From: Haberlea rhodopensis
Taxonomy: Eukaryota > Streptophyta > Magnoliopsida > Lamiales > Gesneriaceae
DNA length: 64,000 bases
Reading direction: 5' to 3'
Assembly (NCBI GenBank): GCA_907163345.1
Contig: CAJQUN010000003.1
Span: 4,768,108-4,832,107, forward strand
Both the position numbers and the translations under genes were made by a program. Within the stretch, counting starts at the first letter, position 1. Each line of letters begins with the position of its first letter. Below, in pieces: positions 43,722 through 55,596 of the stretch. Below the pieces are notes generated by a model. The model did no database searches. It saw only the letters and a program-made list of their open reading frames with translations, and was not told where the DNA came from.

Positions 43722-44612
43722 TCACAAAAAGATAAAGCAATCTAAAGCGATAAGAGGATTGTTAACATCCTCCTCCATCACAATATCCAATCCTTGCCTG
43801 CTTTGAATATCTTCTCCAACACCAGGATCACCACTAATCTTTTTACCAACCTGTTGTGAAAAACTATCCATTTTCCTCACAGAAACGTTACGTTTCATTG
43901 CAAAATCACGGTTGGGACTCGCGGTTGGAGGCCGAAAACTTTCCCTTTTCACACCATATGATAAAGAATTAGTCGCAGGACCGGCCTTGGAAAAAACGGG
44001 GCCTTTGCACGAGTTTTCATCAGTCAAAAAACTTCTACTGTTGTTTTCTCCGTTGAATATTCGGCTTGGAGAAGGCGACCTTAGACCTCTATTATGTTCT
44101 TTCCTAAAGCTCTTTTGCCGAACAAAAGTTGGTGAATTTGCACGAGCTCTTTTCTTAGGAGTTGAAGCGGTAGGGTTTTCTTGAACCGATTGCGTCGTTC
44201 TTGTAACAAATGGTGAGAATTCTATTGAATGTTCAAGTTTTTGGAGCCGGGTTCTCTTGGGATTTTCAAGATTTTGCTTCATCCCGATAGTCTGTGGATT
44301 CTCCTTAACACAAGACCACAAAAACTCATTCGAAAGAGACACATCTTTCGCGCTGATCAAAACCGAAGAAGAATTACAAGATGATGAAGATGAAGACATC
44401 GTGGAACATGATTTGCTATTATTTGAAGAAGAAAATGAAGAAGATTTGGATGGAGACATTATGGGCTTTAATTTTGTTGGCGGTGGTATATCATCTGGGA
44501 TTGAAGATCTGGGATGATCTTGGGAGATGACAAGCTTATCATGAACATGGCTGCAGCTGCAATCTTTCTTGGATTTTTTCTTAGTCATACATTTGCTAAT
44601 ACAAGAACCCAT
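43722..44612 (-). CDS. Plant Ser-rich protein with MGSCISKC acylation motif (296 aa)
   Basis: The frame opens 13 codons earlier (44651), but MGSC at 44612 is the better start because Gly2 and the nearby Cys residues (MGSCISKC) form a standard N-myristoylation plus palmitoylation signal, absent if the longer start is used. The next stretch is Lys/Cys-rich (TKKKSKKDCSCSHVHDK). Then come a Pro patch (DDIPPPTKLKP), a long Ser run (about residues 55-85), basic segments (TPKKRARANSPTFVRQKSFR, SPSPSRIF) and an acidic, hydrophobic end NPLIALDCFIFL. No catalytic domain; mostly disordered. A membrane-anchored regulatory or scaffold protein is an inference from the acylation motif. Single exon, no breaks. 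The family is plant-specific and, to my knowledge, uncharacterised. Confidence 0.75.
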   Translation of the reverse strand: MGSCISKCMTKKKSKKDCSCSHVHDKLVISQDHPRSSIPDDIPPPTKLKPIMSPSKSSSFSSSNNSKSCSTMSSSSSSCNSSSVLISAKDVSLSNEFLWSCVKENPQTIGMKQNLENPKRTRLQKLEHSIEFSPFVTRTTQSVQENPTASTPKKRARANSPTFVRQKSFRKEHNRGLRSPSPSRIFNGENNSRSFLTDENSCKGPVFSKAGPATNSLSYGVKRESFRPPTASPNRDFAMKRNVSVRKMDSFSQQVGKKISGDPGVGEDIQSRQGLDIVMEEDVNNPLIALDCFIFL

Positions 44613-45666
44613 TGTTTTGAAATTGGAAATTTTTGAAGTTCTTGGGGACAAAACAAAAAGTAGTTAACGTTATATATTACGTGAGATGGATATTGTTTAA
44701 AGCAAAGGAAAAATATTATTGAGTGGGCTTTTACTTTGTGCTTACTTTTGTCTGATTTTGAATTTTGTTGCCGGGATATTAACCCGTTAGGTTAACGTAT
44801 ATGTGGCCAAAGCAATCATATATATATATATATATATATATACACACTTTTTCTTGCATCATCCACTATCATATGTCGAGCTTTTTCTTCTTGTTTAGGA
44901 AGCTTGATTGTTAAATTCTGATTTCTTGTGATTTTGGTCACTTCTTTTATAAGGGACACAATCCTAATAAAGTTTGATTTGAACTACTTTCCGTGGTGAA
45001 GATACTTTATGCACACAGTTTGAACACCACTTATTGATCAACTAAATATGATTGGCCTAAAATTATTGGTACATTAGTTTATACATTTATTTAAAATGTG
45101 TTGTGTTTTAATATTTAGTTGGTGTATAAATGGAGCCGAAACCGGAAACTTACAAATATTTTCCGATAAATATTATAAATATTTCAAATTCTTTTTCAAT
45201 TGATATGTTATTTCTGGTAATATCATGATTTATTAGTCTTATTTCTCTTATTTCTTTTTTTGCAATCTACATTGAGAAAAGTTAATTTGTTGCCTTTGAG
45301 ATTAATAATTTTAGCCTTTTTGTATTTATCTCTCTGGTCAGGAAAAGGTTTATGTAGCCTTCTTTCTCGCTTTTCGCAAGCATTTAATTATTTAAGTGAT
45401 ATCGATATTTTCGTTGGTTAGATATGTTGAAAATTGATTTTTTTGTAATTTAAAATGAAAATTTAGACATTTTTGTCTAAAAATGGCTGTGTAAATCATG
45501 CTTTAGAGTAAAGTGGTACGCTTGGTCAATAAATTTATTTTCTTCAAGTACGTAAAATGTATTTGGTATTTTTTTTCAATTAATTTTAAAAAATAAAAAT
45601 TTGCACAAATATTGCATAAATGTTGCAAAAATATCTCAAACCGCTGCCGACTGCAAACACAGACTC
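44613..45666. other. Upstream region of the acylated-protein gene; (TA)n at 44818-44842
   Basis: AT-rich, no frames. The (TA)n tract lies about 210 bp upstream of the minus-strand start codon and could be part of the promoter. Nothing else recognised. Confidence 0.4.
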
Positions 45667-45768
45667 TCGATTGGCTGGGAAAATTGAGTTACATGTAGTG
45701 GAACAGTTGGCATGCCTCAATGGCGATTTCTTTTTCCGAAAATGAGTTAACAATCTGGTTAAACAATT
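45667..45768. repeat. Direct repeat, copy 1 (102 bp)
   Basis: It starts TCGATTGGCTGGGAAAATTG and ends CTGGTTAAACAATT, and recurs at 46966-47069 with about five differences. On the minus strand both copies keep an open frame (LFNQIVNSFSEKEIAIEACQ). Origin unknown; perhaps a host exon fragment duplicated around the hAT-like insertion. Confidence 0.8.
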
Positions 45769-45837
45769 CGTAAATTCTATCGGAGCAGATTGATTGCTTC
45801 AAATTCGTTGCACTGGTATGAAAATATGGAATCAAGC

Positions 45838-46930
45838 AGCTAAAACCATGGTTTGCAGTAACGAGATCGGAACGTCCGTTCCAGCCATGGTTCGCAATCG
45901 CGAGAACGGTGCCTGGAACGGAGGTCATCGTTCCAGTTCCAATGACATTTCACGAAACGGTCACGGCGCGGACTTTTTAAAAATAATATTAAAAAATTCA
46001 AAAAGATTGAATAGTTTGAAAAAAAATATTTTTAATCTTCTTTAATTATAAATAACAATAACTAAGTATTTATTCCCAATAAATTGGAGTAGACTATTTT
46101 CATCTTCTTTGATTCATAAATAATATTTAAAAAGATTATTTTTTGAAAATAACACATTAAATGTTTTTCTATATCTTATGTACACTTTATTAAAACATAA
46201 ATTTATCCTCAATATATACTAAAATTTTCACAACCATAACAAAACTACTTTACCTTCAAATCATAATATTAATAAAAAAATAAAATCAACAAACTAAATG
46301 AAATATTTTTTCATTTAATTTCTAATTAGTTAAATTTTCAAGTAAATTATAAAATCATTAAATCTTATGTAAAATATAAATTTATCCTTAATATCTCATT
46401 ATATTTTTATCATTTTGTTTTCAAAAATTAAATTATTTCAAAATTCATTTAATTATAAAATTATTAAAATGCACATAACAATTTATTTAAATAATTCCTA
46501 ATAACTTTTATATTTCAGAATTATTAATATCAATTCAGATTAATAAACACTTCTTTTTAAAAAATTTAAATAAAAAAAACTACTTTTAAATAAAATACAA
46601 AAAAGAAAACTATAACTTTAGATCCCACATATAATTACTTCATCTCACTCTCTCCTTCGTTTCGTTCATCCTCAATCTCTCTTTCGTTCCATCGAAAAAA
46701 AAATCAAAAATTCAATTTTTTTTAATTCACATCCGTTCCGCGCCGCTCCGTTCCGCCGTTCCACCTCCGCTCCACCGATATATTGCCGATATCCGATTAC
46801 GTAACGCCTTTCCAGAGCAACTTACATTACACTTTGGCACGCTCACCTCCGTTCCCGTTCCGGAACGGCCGTTCTGGCCGTTCCGTTCCTGCGAACCATG
46901 GTTCCAGCCGTTTCGGAACCCGAACACAGC
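45838..46930. mobile_element. Non-autonomous hAT-like element, copy 1
   Basis: Both ends carry clustered GGAACGG/CCGTTCC words and AACCATGGTTCGCA in inverted orientation (about 45846-45898 and 46893-46912). The 800-bp interior is extremely AT-rich and non-coding. Exact TIR and TSD not fixed. Its interior returns in inverted orientation at 47100-47777. Confidence 0.55.
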
Positions 46931-46965
46931 CCACCGTGATGACGTCGGGTAGCATTCCATTCGGG

Positions 46966-47069
46966 TCGATTGGCTGGGAAAATTGAGGTTTACAGGTAGT
47001 GGAACAGTTGACATGCCTCAATGGCGATTTCTTTTTCCGAAAATGAGTTAACAATCTGGTTAAACAATT
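46966..47069. repeat. Direct repeat, copy 2 (104 bp)
   Basis: Partner of 45667-45768. It lies between hAT-like copy 1 and the inverted copy 2. Confidence 0.8.
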
Positions 47070-47099
47070 GTGTTGAAGAAGAATGATTGAAGTATGTGT

Positions 47100-47777
47100 G
47101 TATTAAGGAGAGAGATGGGCTAATTTTAAAAAAATAATATAAATTAATAAAAAATTCAAAAAATGGTTACAAAAAATTGTTACCAAACTACTTGAAGAAA
47201 CGTGCATACTGCATACTGACACTGTGCACGTTTCTTATTTTATTTTTTACTCGCATTTTATTTTTTTTAAAAGTATTTTGTTGAATAAAATTTAATTAAC
47301 ACAGTAATTTATATTATTTTTTAAAATAGTAAATTTCTAAGAATAATTAAATGATTGGTGAAATAATTTATTTTTTGTAAAAAAATAATAAAAAACATGA
47401 GACATATTTATGATAAATTTATTTATGTTTTAATAAAGTGTATATAAGAGTAATAATTTTACAAATTAGTTGAAAACTTAACTAATTAGAAATTAATGAA
47501 AATACTTCATTTAGTTTGTTACTTTTATTTTTTATTAATATTATAATGTGAAGGTAAACTAATTTTGACGTGATTGTAAAAATTTTAGTATGTATTGATG
47601 ATATCTTTTAACAAAGTATACATAAGTTTTAGAAAAAAAATTTAATTTGTTATTTCTTAATAACTATCTTTTTAAATATCATTTAAGAATTAAAGAAGTT
47701 GAAACATTTTTTTGTCAAAAAATTCAATTTTTTGAGCACCTTTCCCGCGACGACGAACCATGGCTAAAACAGGTCTG
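47100..47777. mobile_element. Non-autonomous hAT-like element, copy 2 (inverted, truncated)
   Basis: The reverse complement of 47390-47700 aligns with 46080-46420 (shared AATATTTAAAAAGAT-type words, CTTATGTACACTTTATTAAA versus CTTATGTATACTTTGTTAAA, and TTTCTAATTAGTTAA). Its outer end CCATGGCTAAAACAGGTCTG (47758-47777) looks like a hAT terminus. The other end is missing. Confidence 0.5.
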
Positions 47778-48011
47778 CCGATGGTGACAGAGAATAGGGT
47801 AAGGATTGATTCACGAAGAGATCGCGCACCTGTTAAATCTTGGTAATCCTCCAAAATTCTATGCATATTTTACTAGCGTGAGTAATTGTGATGAGAAAAT
47901 AGTAAAAATTGAAAAAAAATGCCATTAAGGAAGCTTATTATTTGGAATTTGTACACAGGATTCCAGATGTGCATAGATTCATTACATTGTAAAGGAATCA
48001 TAGTAATGTGA
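47778..48011. other. 3' flank of the DUF247 gene
   Basis: Convergent spacer; probably contains the 3' UTR of the minus-strand DUF247 gene. No other feature. Confidence 0.4.
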
Positions 48012-49286
48012 TCATTTGGACTTAGTATATGACAGAACAGAAAATACAGTCTGTGTCAAGGTGAACAAGAGCAACATAACAGCTGCAAACACTGATATAA
48101 ACGCCCAAGGGCTATTGAAGTAGTTATGCCTTAAATTTGCCATCCATCTGTTCTTTCGATAACCGCAATGTCTATTTACGTTTTCAAAGACACCGGCATA
48201 GGAGAAATCGGAAGATGTGATGATGTTTTTGCCTAAACGGTTGAACATGCTAGAAACCATTGCATCGTCCCCGAGAAAATTTGTAAGGATTCCGTAACGA
48301 CGCAATCTTTCCACGTCCTTGGATGAATTAATGAGACAGTGAAGAAAGAAGGCGTAGTCTGTCACATATTTGGGTTGATCATCACTAAAGAAATGTTCAA
48401 ATGCGATTGTGTTTCTGAGAATTGCTTCGATTTCGTCTGAAACGTGAAGTCCTGGAATTTTCATCACCCCTTTAGTGAATTTTATGTCTAAAAAGTTGGT
48501 TTCTGTGTCCTTCTCGAACTTGATTCCTGCCTCTTGTAATTCTGTGGTAGGACTTATGGCCAACATTTTTTCTTCCTCTGTTTTAACAGGTCTACCCGCT
48601 ACCATCTTGGCGAATGAAGAACACCAAATCTTGTGTACTAAGCAAAGAAGATGGTCGACATTCTTGATTGATACCTTTCCAGCCATCTCTGAAGTTCCTG
48701 GCCACGGAGAAATGTCATCGATGAATAGCTGAATAAGATGACGGATATTGTCATCTGGATTCCCACTTTTTGTCATGCTGAAAAACTGATCAAGAACAAA
48801 GAAAGGTACTTGATTTTCGACTAACATCAAATCGTGGCGCAACTGGCTCAGAACTTGTTCATATTGAAAAATGGGGTCATCGTTTTCTCTCAATTCGTCA
48901 AACCCATATTTGCGAATTAACTCGATGGTGAAGCAGCTATCAAGAAGCAGCATTTGCACAAAATCGTCCTGACTTAAGTGAATGGGTTCTGCATAACATC
49001 TACGTGCTCTTTCTTCCAAGGATCTCATTGCCATGACATATTTATCTACACTAGACTCTTTTCTTCTTTTGAGCAGAAACTTTAAGTATCTCAATTTGTG
49101 TTGCTCCATCTTCTGGAGGTAGTCTTTCTCATGGTGAAAAGGGCCAATTGCAACTACCTTTGGATCATAAAGCTTCTGATTTCCGCTGCGCAAATCTTCA
49201 TTAACTCTGAAGATTGTGGGCTTTGAAGGCGTGGATGGCAACCCAAGAAGTATATCGTCGACACGAACAGAAACATGATCTCTCAT
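48012..49286 (-). CDS. DUF247 (UPF0481-type) membrane protein, 424 aa
   Basis: Intact single-exon frame of normal family length. Family features: an N-terminal block with IFRVNEDLRSGNQKLYDPKV and AIGPFHHEKDYLQKMEQHKL, MLLLDSCFTIELIRKYG (about residues 113-129), DLMLVENQVPFFVLDQFF (about 151-168), and the segment ELQEAGIKFEK with FLDIKF and PGLHVSDEIEAILRNTIAFE. A single C-terminal transmembrane helix WAFISVFAAVMLLLFTLTQT comes near the end, after a basic, Asn-rich NRWMANLRHNYFNSP loop. The protein is plant-specific. Some members are self-incompatibility determinants in grasses; most have no known function. The product is expected at a membrane by its C-terminal anchor. The upstream frame at 49367-49561 is not convincing as an extra exon. 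Confidence 0.93.
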   Translation of the reverse strand: MRDHVSVRVDDILLGLPSTPSKPTIFRVNEDLRSGNQKLYDPKVVAIGPFHHEKDYLQKMEQHKLRYLKFLLKRRKESSVDKYVMAMRSLEERARRCYAEPIHLSQDDFVQMLLLDSCFTIELIRKYGFDELRENDDPIFQYEQVLSQLRHDLMLVENQVPFFVLDQFFSMTKSGNPDDNIRHLIQLFIDDISPWPGTSEMAGKVSIKNVDHLLCLVHKIWCSSFAKMVAGRPVKTEEEKMLAISPTTELQEAGIKFEKDTETNFLDIKFTKGVMKIPGLHVSDEIEAILRNTIAFEHFFSDDQPKYVTDYAFFLHCLINSSKDVERLRRYGILTNFLGDDAMVSSMFNRLGKNIITSSDFSYAGVFENVNRHCGYRKNRWMANLRHNYFNSPWAFISVFAAVMLLLFTLTQTVFSVLSYTKSK

Positions 49287-49971
49287 ATCAGAAATCCTTG
49301 TTATCTATAATAAGCAATCCTAACGGCCTAAACAAGCAAGAAGTGAGGGTGAGATAATTATTATCCTCACAGAAAAACCAGGTGTAGGTTACAAGAAATG
49401 AAGTGCTTACAAACCTGGAAGATTCTTCTTTTTGGTAAACAGAGTAAATCTCGTTGTCCTTTCTCCGTGTTCTTCATTAATGTTCTTGGTTTTCCTGTGG
49501 TGATTGGTGATATCCTTTGAAGCATGATCCTCCTTGTGAATAAAGATTGCAGTTTTTCCACCCTGGAAGTTTCCTGGTATTTTCTTAGGCTACTTTTGTT
49601 TTACAAAGTAGAAAATTCCTGGTATGTTTTTTAATACTATTTTATCCAAACAAGAAGTTTTATTGTAATTTATAATGATGCTTTTGTCCAAACTATAAAT
49701 TTCTCCGTAATTTCTGATGTATTTTCCACGATAGAATTTCCTAGTATTTTATAACTTAGGACTTTTCCAGTGGTCCTTTCCTCTCATTGTCGGATGTCCA
49801 AATCAAGTTTCCATTTCGTGAATTCTAGACCAAAAGCGATTGCTTTTTAAAGAAAATAATGAAACAGTAAAGTCCTTCAATCTATAGCATTCTTCAACAC
49901 TTTCCATAGAGGAAACCTTTTCAAAACTTCCTTACAACGCCATACATTCTCCTGCAATAATTGTGAAACTC
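49287..49971. other. Shared upstream region between the DUF247 gene (minus) and the WAK relic (plus)
   Basis: A divergent arrangement. Tandemly related phrases (TTTCCTGGTATTTTCTTAG, then TTCCTGGTATGTTTTTTAAT, then TTTCCTAGTATTTTATAA) recur at 49568-49755. No clear TATA pair. Confidence 0.4.
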
Positions 49972-50466
49972 ATGTTGATTGGGACTATAATGGTATTGGC
50001 AACTGCATCCAATTCATTGGCAATGCTAGCATGTCCAACCAATTGTGGAAATGTCACAATCCTTTTTCCATTTGGCATGAGTTTTGATTCTTATCTGGAT
50101 GATTCTTTCCTTATCACATGCAACAAAAGCTTTGATCCTCCAAAACCCTTCTTAAACTTAGGAAGCATGGAAGTTCTTGATTTATCGATTGATGGTCTAA
50201 TGAAAGTTTGCAAATCAACGAAAAAGCATCAGAGTTTAGTTCACATAGGTTCCCAACTTCCAGCACACGAAACAGGTTCACCACTAACAATGACGCATAT
50301 GGATTTGTCAGAGGATCCTTTGATCCGAATCAGGCGGGTGCAGGATGTATATCGTTCTGTGACTATGTTGACAGTGTAGTGAATGGAACTTGCTCCGGCA
50401 TTGGATACTGTGAAACTCCAATTCATAAAGGTTCAAATCCTTGGGCGTATGCATTTGTGGTGGAAG

Positions 50467-50928
50467 TGTTGGTAAAAAATGACGGAAAGTTTTTCAGAAA
50501 AAGCGGTCGGCCCACCTAAAATGAGAGACGAAAATGTTGGCCATGTTCTTTGAATTTAGCACCGTTTATTTTGAAGTTTGGCACCGAAGAAAGTGGTAAT
50601 TATGCGTGAATTCCGCGTAAAGAAACTCTATAAATAGAGTTGTAATTTCATTCAGAAAAATATACCAAATTGTAGAGAGAAAAATAACACAGTGCAATCA
50701 GAGTAAAAATACTAGTGAGAAAATCGCTGTATAATTTTCTGAGTATTTTTCAGATTGAGTGTTGTCAGTGTTTGTAAGCACTTGTAATTTTTCTTCAATC
50801 AAAGATCTGCAGCAGCCCCGTGGATGTAGGCTTATTTTTGCCGAACCACGTAAATCTTGTGTTTTTTATTCCGCATTTATTTTTTCTCCCACATATTTGA
50901 CCAGAAAATTTTCGTTATTTTTCCCAAC
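50467..50928 (+). repeat. 5' LTR of copia D
   Basis: It carries CTATAAATAGAG (about 50628-50639), the likely TATA box. It ends TTTCCCAACA, two bases before the PBS. Confidence 0.9.
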
Positions 50929-50930
50929 AA

Positions 50931-50942
50931 CTGGTATCAGAG
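50931..50942 (+). other. Primer binding site of copia D
   Basis: TGGTATCAGAGC, complementary to initiator Met-tRNA. Confidence 0.9.
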
Positions 50943-51173
50943 CCAGATTGTTAATTTTGTCAATTTTTTTTTGTTGGGTTACTATTCATGTGAATAGTGA
51001 ATTTTCGTGAATACTGATTTCGTGAATAGTGAATTTTCGTGAATACTGATTTCGTGAATAGTGATTTGGTCAGCGATACCAAATTCGTCCACATCAGTGT
51101 TTTTCAATAACACGGTGATTTTCAAAAATTGTCAAAACAGCAATCCGGTGGGAGTCAGGTTCGAGTGGTAGTA

Positions 51174-54100
51174 ATGGCGGCAGATGAAGGAAAAATGAAT
51201 ATTGAAAAGTTCAATGGTTCATATTTTGGCTTTTGGAAAATGCAAATAGAAGACTATATGTACCAGAAAGGCCTTTATCAACCTCTCTCGGGTGTGAAGC
51301 CAGAAGGCATGAAAGATGAAGAATGAGCTCTTCTAGATAGAAAAGCGCTTGGAGTTATCCGATTGACGTTGTCACGCAACGTTGCCTTCAACATAGCAAA
51401 AGAAAAGACCACGACGGGTCTTATGGCGACTCTTTCAAGCATGTACGAGAAGCCATCAGCTTCAAACAAAGTTCATTTGATGATGCGGTTGTTCAATTTG
51501 CGGATGGTAGAAGGCGGATCGGTAGCTCAACACCTCAATGAACTCAACACAGTGACAACCCAGTTGAGTTCAGTTAGCATTGATTTTGATGATGAAGTAC
51601 AATCATTAATACTTTTGTCTTCCCTACCGGAAAGCTGGAATGCTACTGTCACAGCTGTGAGTAGCTCATCGGGAAGTCATAAGTTGAAATTTGACGATGT
51701 TCGTGATCTGGTTCTCAGTGAAGAGATCAGACGGAAAGAATCAAATGAATCATCAACCTCTTTAGTATTACATACAGAGTCAAGATGTAGAAAATCAAAC
51801 AGATGAGGTGGACGTGGCAAACAAATGGACAGGAGGTCTAAATCTAGGAATCCCCATAATTCTCAAAACTCAAAGACTATCGAGTGCTGGAAATGCGGGC
51901 ATCCCGGACATTATAAAAATCAGTGCAAAAATGCACCGAAGAATCAGGAGGTGAAGGCAGAAGCAAACGTTGCTTCTGGAGATGATGCATTAATATGTGT
52001 CCTTAGAGTGCAAGGAAGAGTCTTGGGTGTTAGACTCCAGAACATCATTCCATGCTACTTCGCAGAGAGAACTCTTCGAGAAATATGTCCCCGGAAACCT
52101 TGGTAAAGTCTACCTTGGTAATGAACAATCTTGCGAGATTGTTGGCAAAGGTATCATAAAGATTAAGTTGAACGGGTCTGTATGGGAACTGAAGGATGTC
52201 AGACATATTCCCGATCTGAGAAAGAACTTAATCTCAGTTGGCCAGTTGGCCGGTGAAGGTCATACAACGGTCGTTCACGGTGATACTTGGAAGATCTCAA
52301 AGGGTGCAATGATAATTGCTCGAGGCAATAAGAGTGGTATTCTTTACATGACAGCAGGAGCACGCTGTTCAATTACAGTTGCAGCAGACACAGAAAGTCC
52401 TAATCTGTGGCATCAAAGACTTGGCCGCATGAGTGAGAAAGGAATGAAGGTGATGCACTCAAAGGGGAAACTTCCGAGCCTTCGGTCAATTGATATTGAC
52501 ACGTGTGAAGGATGTATTTTTGGAAAGCAGAAAAGAGTTAGCTTTCAGACAAGTACCAGAACCCCAAAGAAGGTGAAACTTGAACTAGTTCACTCTGATG
52601 TTGGGGACCAACGACTGTCTCATCAATTAGTGGGAAACACTACTTTGTGACTTTTATTGATGATCACTCAAGGAAAGTATGGGTTTAGTTTCTGAAATAT
52701 AAGTCAGAAGTATTTGAGGCTTTCAAGATTTGGAAAGCGATGGTTGAAAATGAGACAGGTTTGAAGATAAAAAAGCTCAGAACCGACAATGGTTGTGAAT
52801 ATGAAGACACCAGATTCAAGAAGTTCTGCTATGAGCACGGAATCATAATGGAGAGAACCGTGCCTGGTATGCCTCAACACAATGGTGTAGCTGAGCGTAT
52901 GAACCGGACGTTGACAGAACGAGCCAGAAGCATGCGGGTACAATCAGGCCTGCCAAAGCAGTTCTGGGCAGAAGCAGTCAGCACAACAGCTTACTTGATT
53001 AACCGAGGTCCATCGGTACCATTGGAGCACAGAATACCAGAAGAGGTATGTAGCGGAAAAGAGGTAAACCTCTCATATCTTAAAGTTTTCGGCTGTGTAG
53101 CATATGTGCATATCAGTGATGCACTCAGAAACAAACTTGATCCCAAATCAAAGAAGTGCACTTTCATTGGTTATGACGAAGATGAGTTTGGCTACCGCAT
53201 TCAGGATGATGAAAACAAAAAGATGAACCGCAGCAGAGATGTAATCTTCAACGAACAAGTGATGTATAAGGACAGGCATAACACAGTTGGCAGCGACTCA
53301 GAACAGAGTGAGCCAGCGTATGCAGAGGTGGACGATGTCCCAGAAGTCTTGTGGAACAGATAGTTGAGATTCCTCAGTTAGGGGAATCAATTGATCAAGA
53401 CAGCGAGCAGCAGCATGATGCATCTCCTGCTCCAGTTCATGAATTGAGAAGGAGTTCTTGGCCTCATGTACCTAACAGAAGGTATATGAACTATCTGTTG
53501 CTAACCGATGCAGGTGAGCCTGAATGCTACGATGAAGCATGTCAGACCAAAGATGCCGGCAAGTGGGAGCTTGCCATGAAAGACGAGATGAAGTCTTTGA
53601 TGTCAAATCAGACATGGGAACTTGTTGAGTTGCCTATGGACAAAAAGGCACTTCACAACAAATGGGTGTATCGGGTAAAGGAAGATCATGATGGTTCCAC
53701 GAGATACAAAGCCCGACTGGTCGTCCAAGGGTTTCAGCAAAAAGGAGTTGACTACTCAGAGATTTTTGCTCCAGTTGTGAAGCTCAATACTATTAGGACT
53801 GTATTGAGTATTGTTTCCAGTGAAAATCTCCATCTTGAGCAATTGGACGTGAAGACTACGTTACTTCACGGATAAATTGATAAGGAAATCTATATGTTTC
53901 AACCAGAAGGTTCCGCGAAGAAAGAGATGGAGAATAAGGTGTGCAAATTGAAAAAGAGCTTGTACGGCCTGAAACAAGCTCCAAGACAGTGGTACTTAAA
54001 GTTTGACGGCTTTATGTACAAGGAAGGTTTCCAGAGGTGCAACGCCGACCATTGTTGCTACTTCAAGAAATATAAGTCCAGTTTTATCATTTTGCTACTT

Positions 54101-55061
54101 TATGTCGATGATATGTTAGTAGCTGGTTCTGATATGGACGAGATCAGAAACTTGAAGCAGCAGTTGTCAAAAGAATTTGAAATGAAGGACTTGGGTCCAG
54201 CAAGAAAGATTCTTGGAATGCAAATCACAAGAGATAAGCAAAAGGGAATTTTGCAGTTATCTCAGGCGGAGTACATCAATCGTGTTTTGCAGAGATTCAA
54301 CATGGGCGACGCCAAGACAGTTAGCACGCCTTTGGCTAGTCATTTTCGCTTATCCAAGGACCAGTGTCCTCAGACGAAGGAAGAAAAAGAATACATGGCT
54401 AAAGTTCTTTACGCTTCGGCCATTGGGAGTTTGATGTACGCAATGGTCTGTACAAGGCCAGACATTGCCCATGCAGTGGGAGTTGTCAGCAGGTTTATGT
54501 CAAATCCAGGAAAGGCTAATTGGGAAGCAGTTAAGTGGATTTTGAGGTATCTACGAGGCACTGCAAAGAAGTATTTGTACTTTGGAAAAGGAGAACTAAA
54601 AGTACAAGGTTACGTAGATGCAGACTATGGAAGTGATGTCGATCATCGGAGAAGCACCACAGGTTATGTATTCACTGTTGGAACTACAACTGTTAGTTGG
54701 ATGTCATGGATACAAAAGATTGTAGCTTTATCCACTACAAAAGCTGAGTATGTTGCAACGACAGAAGCCAGTAAATAGTTGGTATGGCTTCAAGGTTTGT
54801 TAACAGAGCTGGGATTCAACCAGGAGAAGAGTGTTTTGTATAGTGATAGTCAGAGTGCAATACATTTGGCAAAGAATTCAGCATTCCACTCTAGAACAAA
54901 ACACATTGGTCTCCGTTATCACTTCATCAGGTCTCTGCTTGAGGATGATGCTAACATTAGAGAAGATCCAAGGAAGTAAGAATCCAACGGATATGTTAAC
55001 AAAGGTGGTGACCATTGATAAACTGAAGTTGTGCTCAACTTCAGATGGCTTGTTGGTTTAA
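51174..55061 (+). pseudogene. Copia D gag-pol, multiply broken
   Basis: Gag starts MAADEGKMNIEKFNGSYFGF at 51174, with a stop after KDEE (about 51324) and another before the zinc knuckle. CWKCGHPGHYKNQC lies near 51891-51932. After a frameshift near 52000 the protease reads WVLDSRTSFH: the catalytic D-S-G has become D-S-R. GAG-pre-integrase LWHQRLGRMSEKGM is near 52406. Integrase is split near 52610-52690, then RTDNGCEYED and MPQHNGVAERMNRTL are kept. RT (53351-53875, then 53894-54778 after a stop following VKTTLLHG) keeps LLLYVDDMLVAG. RNase H has a stop where Trp is expected (54776) and a late frameshift near 54970. No active product possible. Confidence 0.92.
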
Positions 55062-55131
55062 CATACCAGAAAAGGCTGCAGCATTGATCGAGATATGAAG
55101 ATAGATTAATATCAGTCTTCAAGTGGGAGAT

Positions 55132-55596
55132 TGTTAGTCAAAAATGACGGAAAGTTTTTCAGAAAAAAGCGGTCGGCCCACTTAAAATGAGAGAAGAAAA
55201 TGTTGGCCACGTTCTTTGAATTTAGCACCATTTATTTTGAAATTTGGCACCGAAGAAAGTGGTAATTACGCGTGAATTCCGCGTAAAGAAACTCTATAAA
55301 TAGAGTTGTAATTTCATTCAGAAAAATACACCAAATTGTAGAGAGAAAAATAACATAGTGCAATCAGAGTAAAAATACTAGTGAGAGAAAATTGCTATAT
55401 AATTTTCTGAGTATTTTTCAGATTGAGTGTTGTCAATGTTTTGTAAGCACTGTAATTTTTCTTCAATCAAAGATCTGCAGCAGCCCCATGGATGTATGCT
55501 TATTTTTGCCGAACCATATAAATCTTGTATTTTTTATTCCACATTTATTTTTGCTCCACATATCTGACCAAAAAATATTTAGTTATTTTCCCAACA
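55132..55596 (+). repeat. 3' LTR of copia D
   Basis: Starts TGTTAGTCAAAAATG against TGTTGGTAAAAAATG in the 5' LTR, and carries several small indels relative to it. Confidence 0.9.

Larger units (their letters stand above)
50467..55596 (+). mobile_element. Ty1/copia element D (Tork-like), 5130 bp, degenerate
   Basis: LTRs are 50467-50928 (462 bp) and 55132-55596 (465 bp) with TGTTG..CAACA ends. The PBS is at 50931-50942, and PPT AAGTGGGAGAT (55121-55131) directly precedes the 3' LTR. Flanking 5-mers ggaag (50462-50466) and gaaag (55597-55601) match at 4 of 5, an aged TSD. By eye about 25 substitutions separate the LTRs (about 5%), making this the oldest of the complete elements here. It lies in the WAK pseudogene ectodomain. 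Confidence 0.92.

Noticed and set aside
44257..44517. Acidic 86-codon plus-strand frame
   Set aside because: Antisense image of the Ser-rich run in the MGSCISKC gene (TCT/TCA read as AGA/TGA-type codons).
49367..49561. Upstream exon of the DUF247 gene
   Set aside because: The frame has no DUF247 content, and the ATG at 49286 already gives a full-length family protein.
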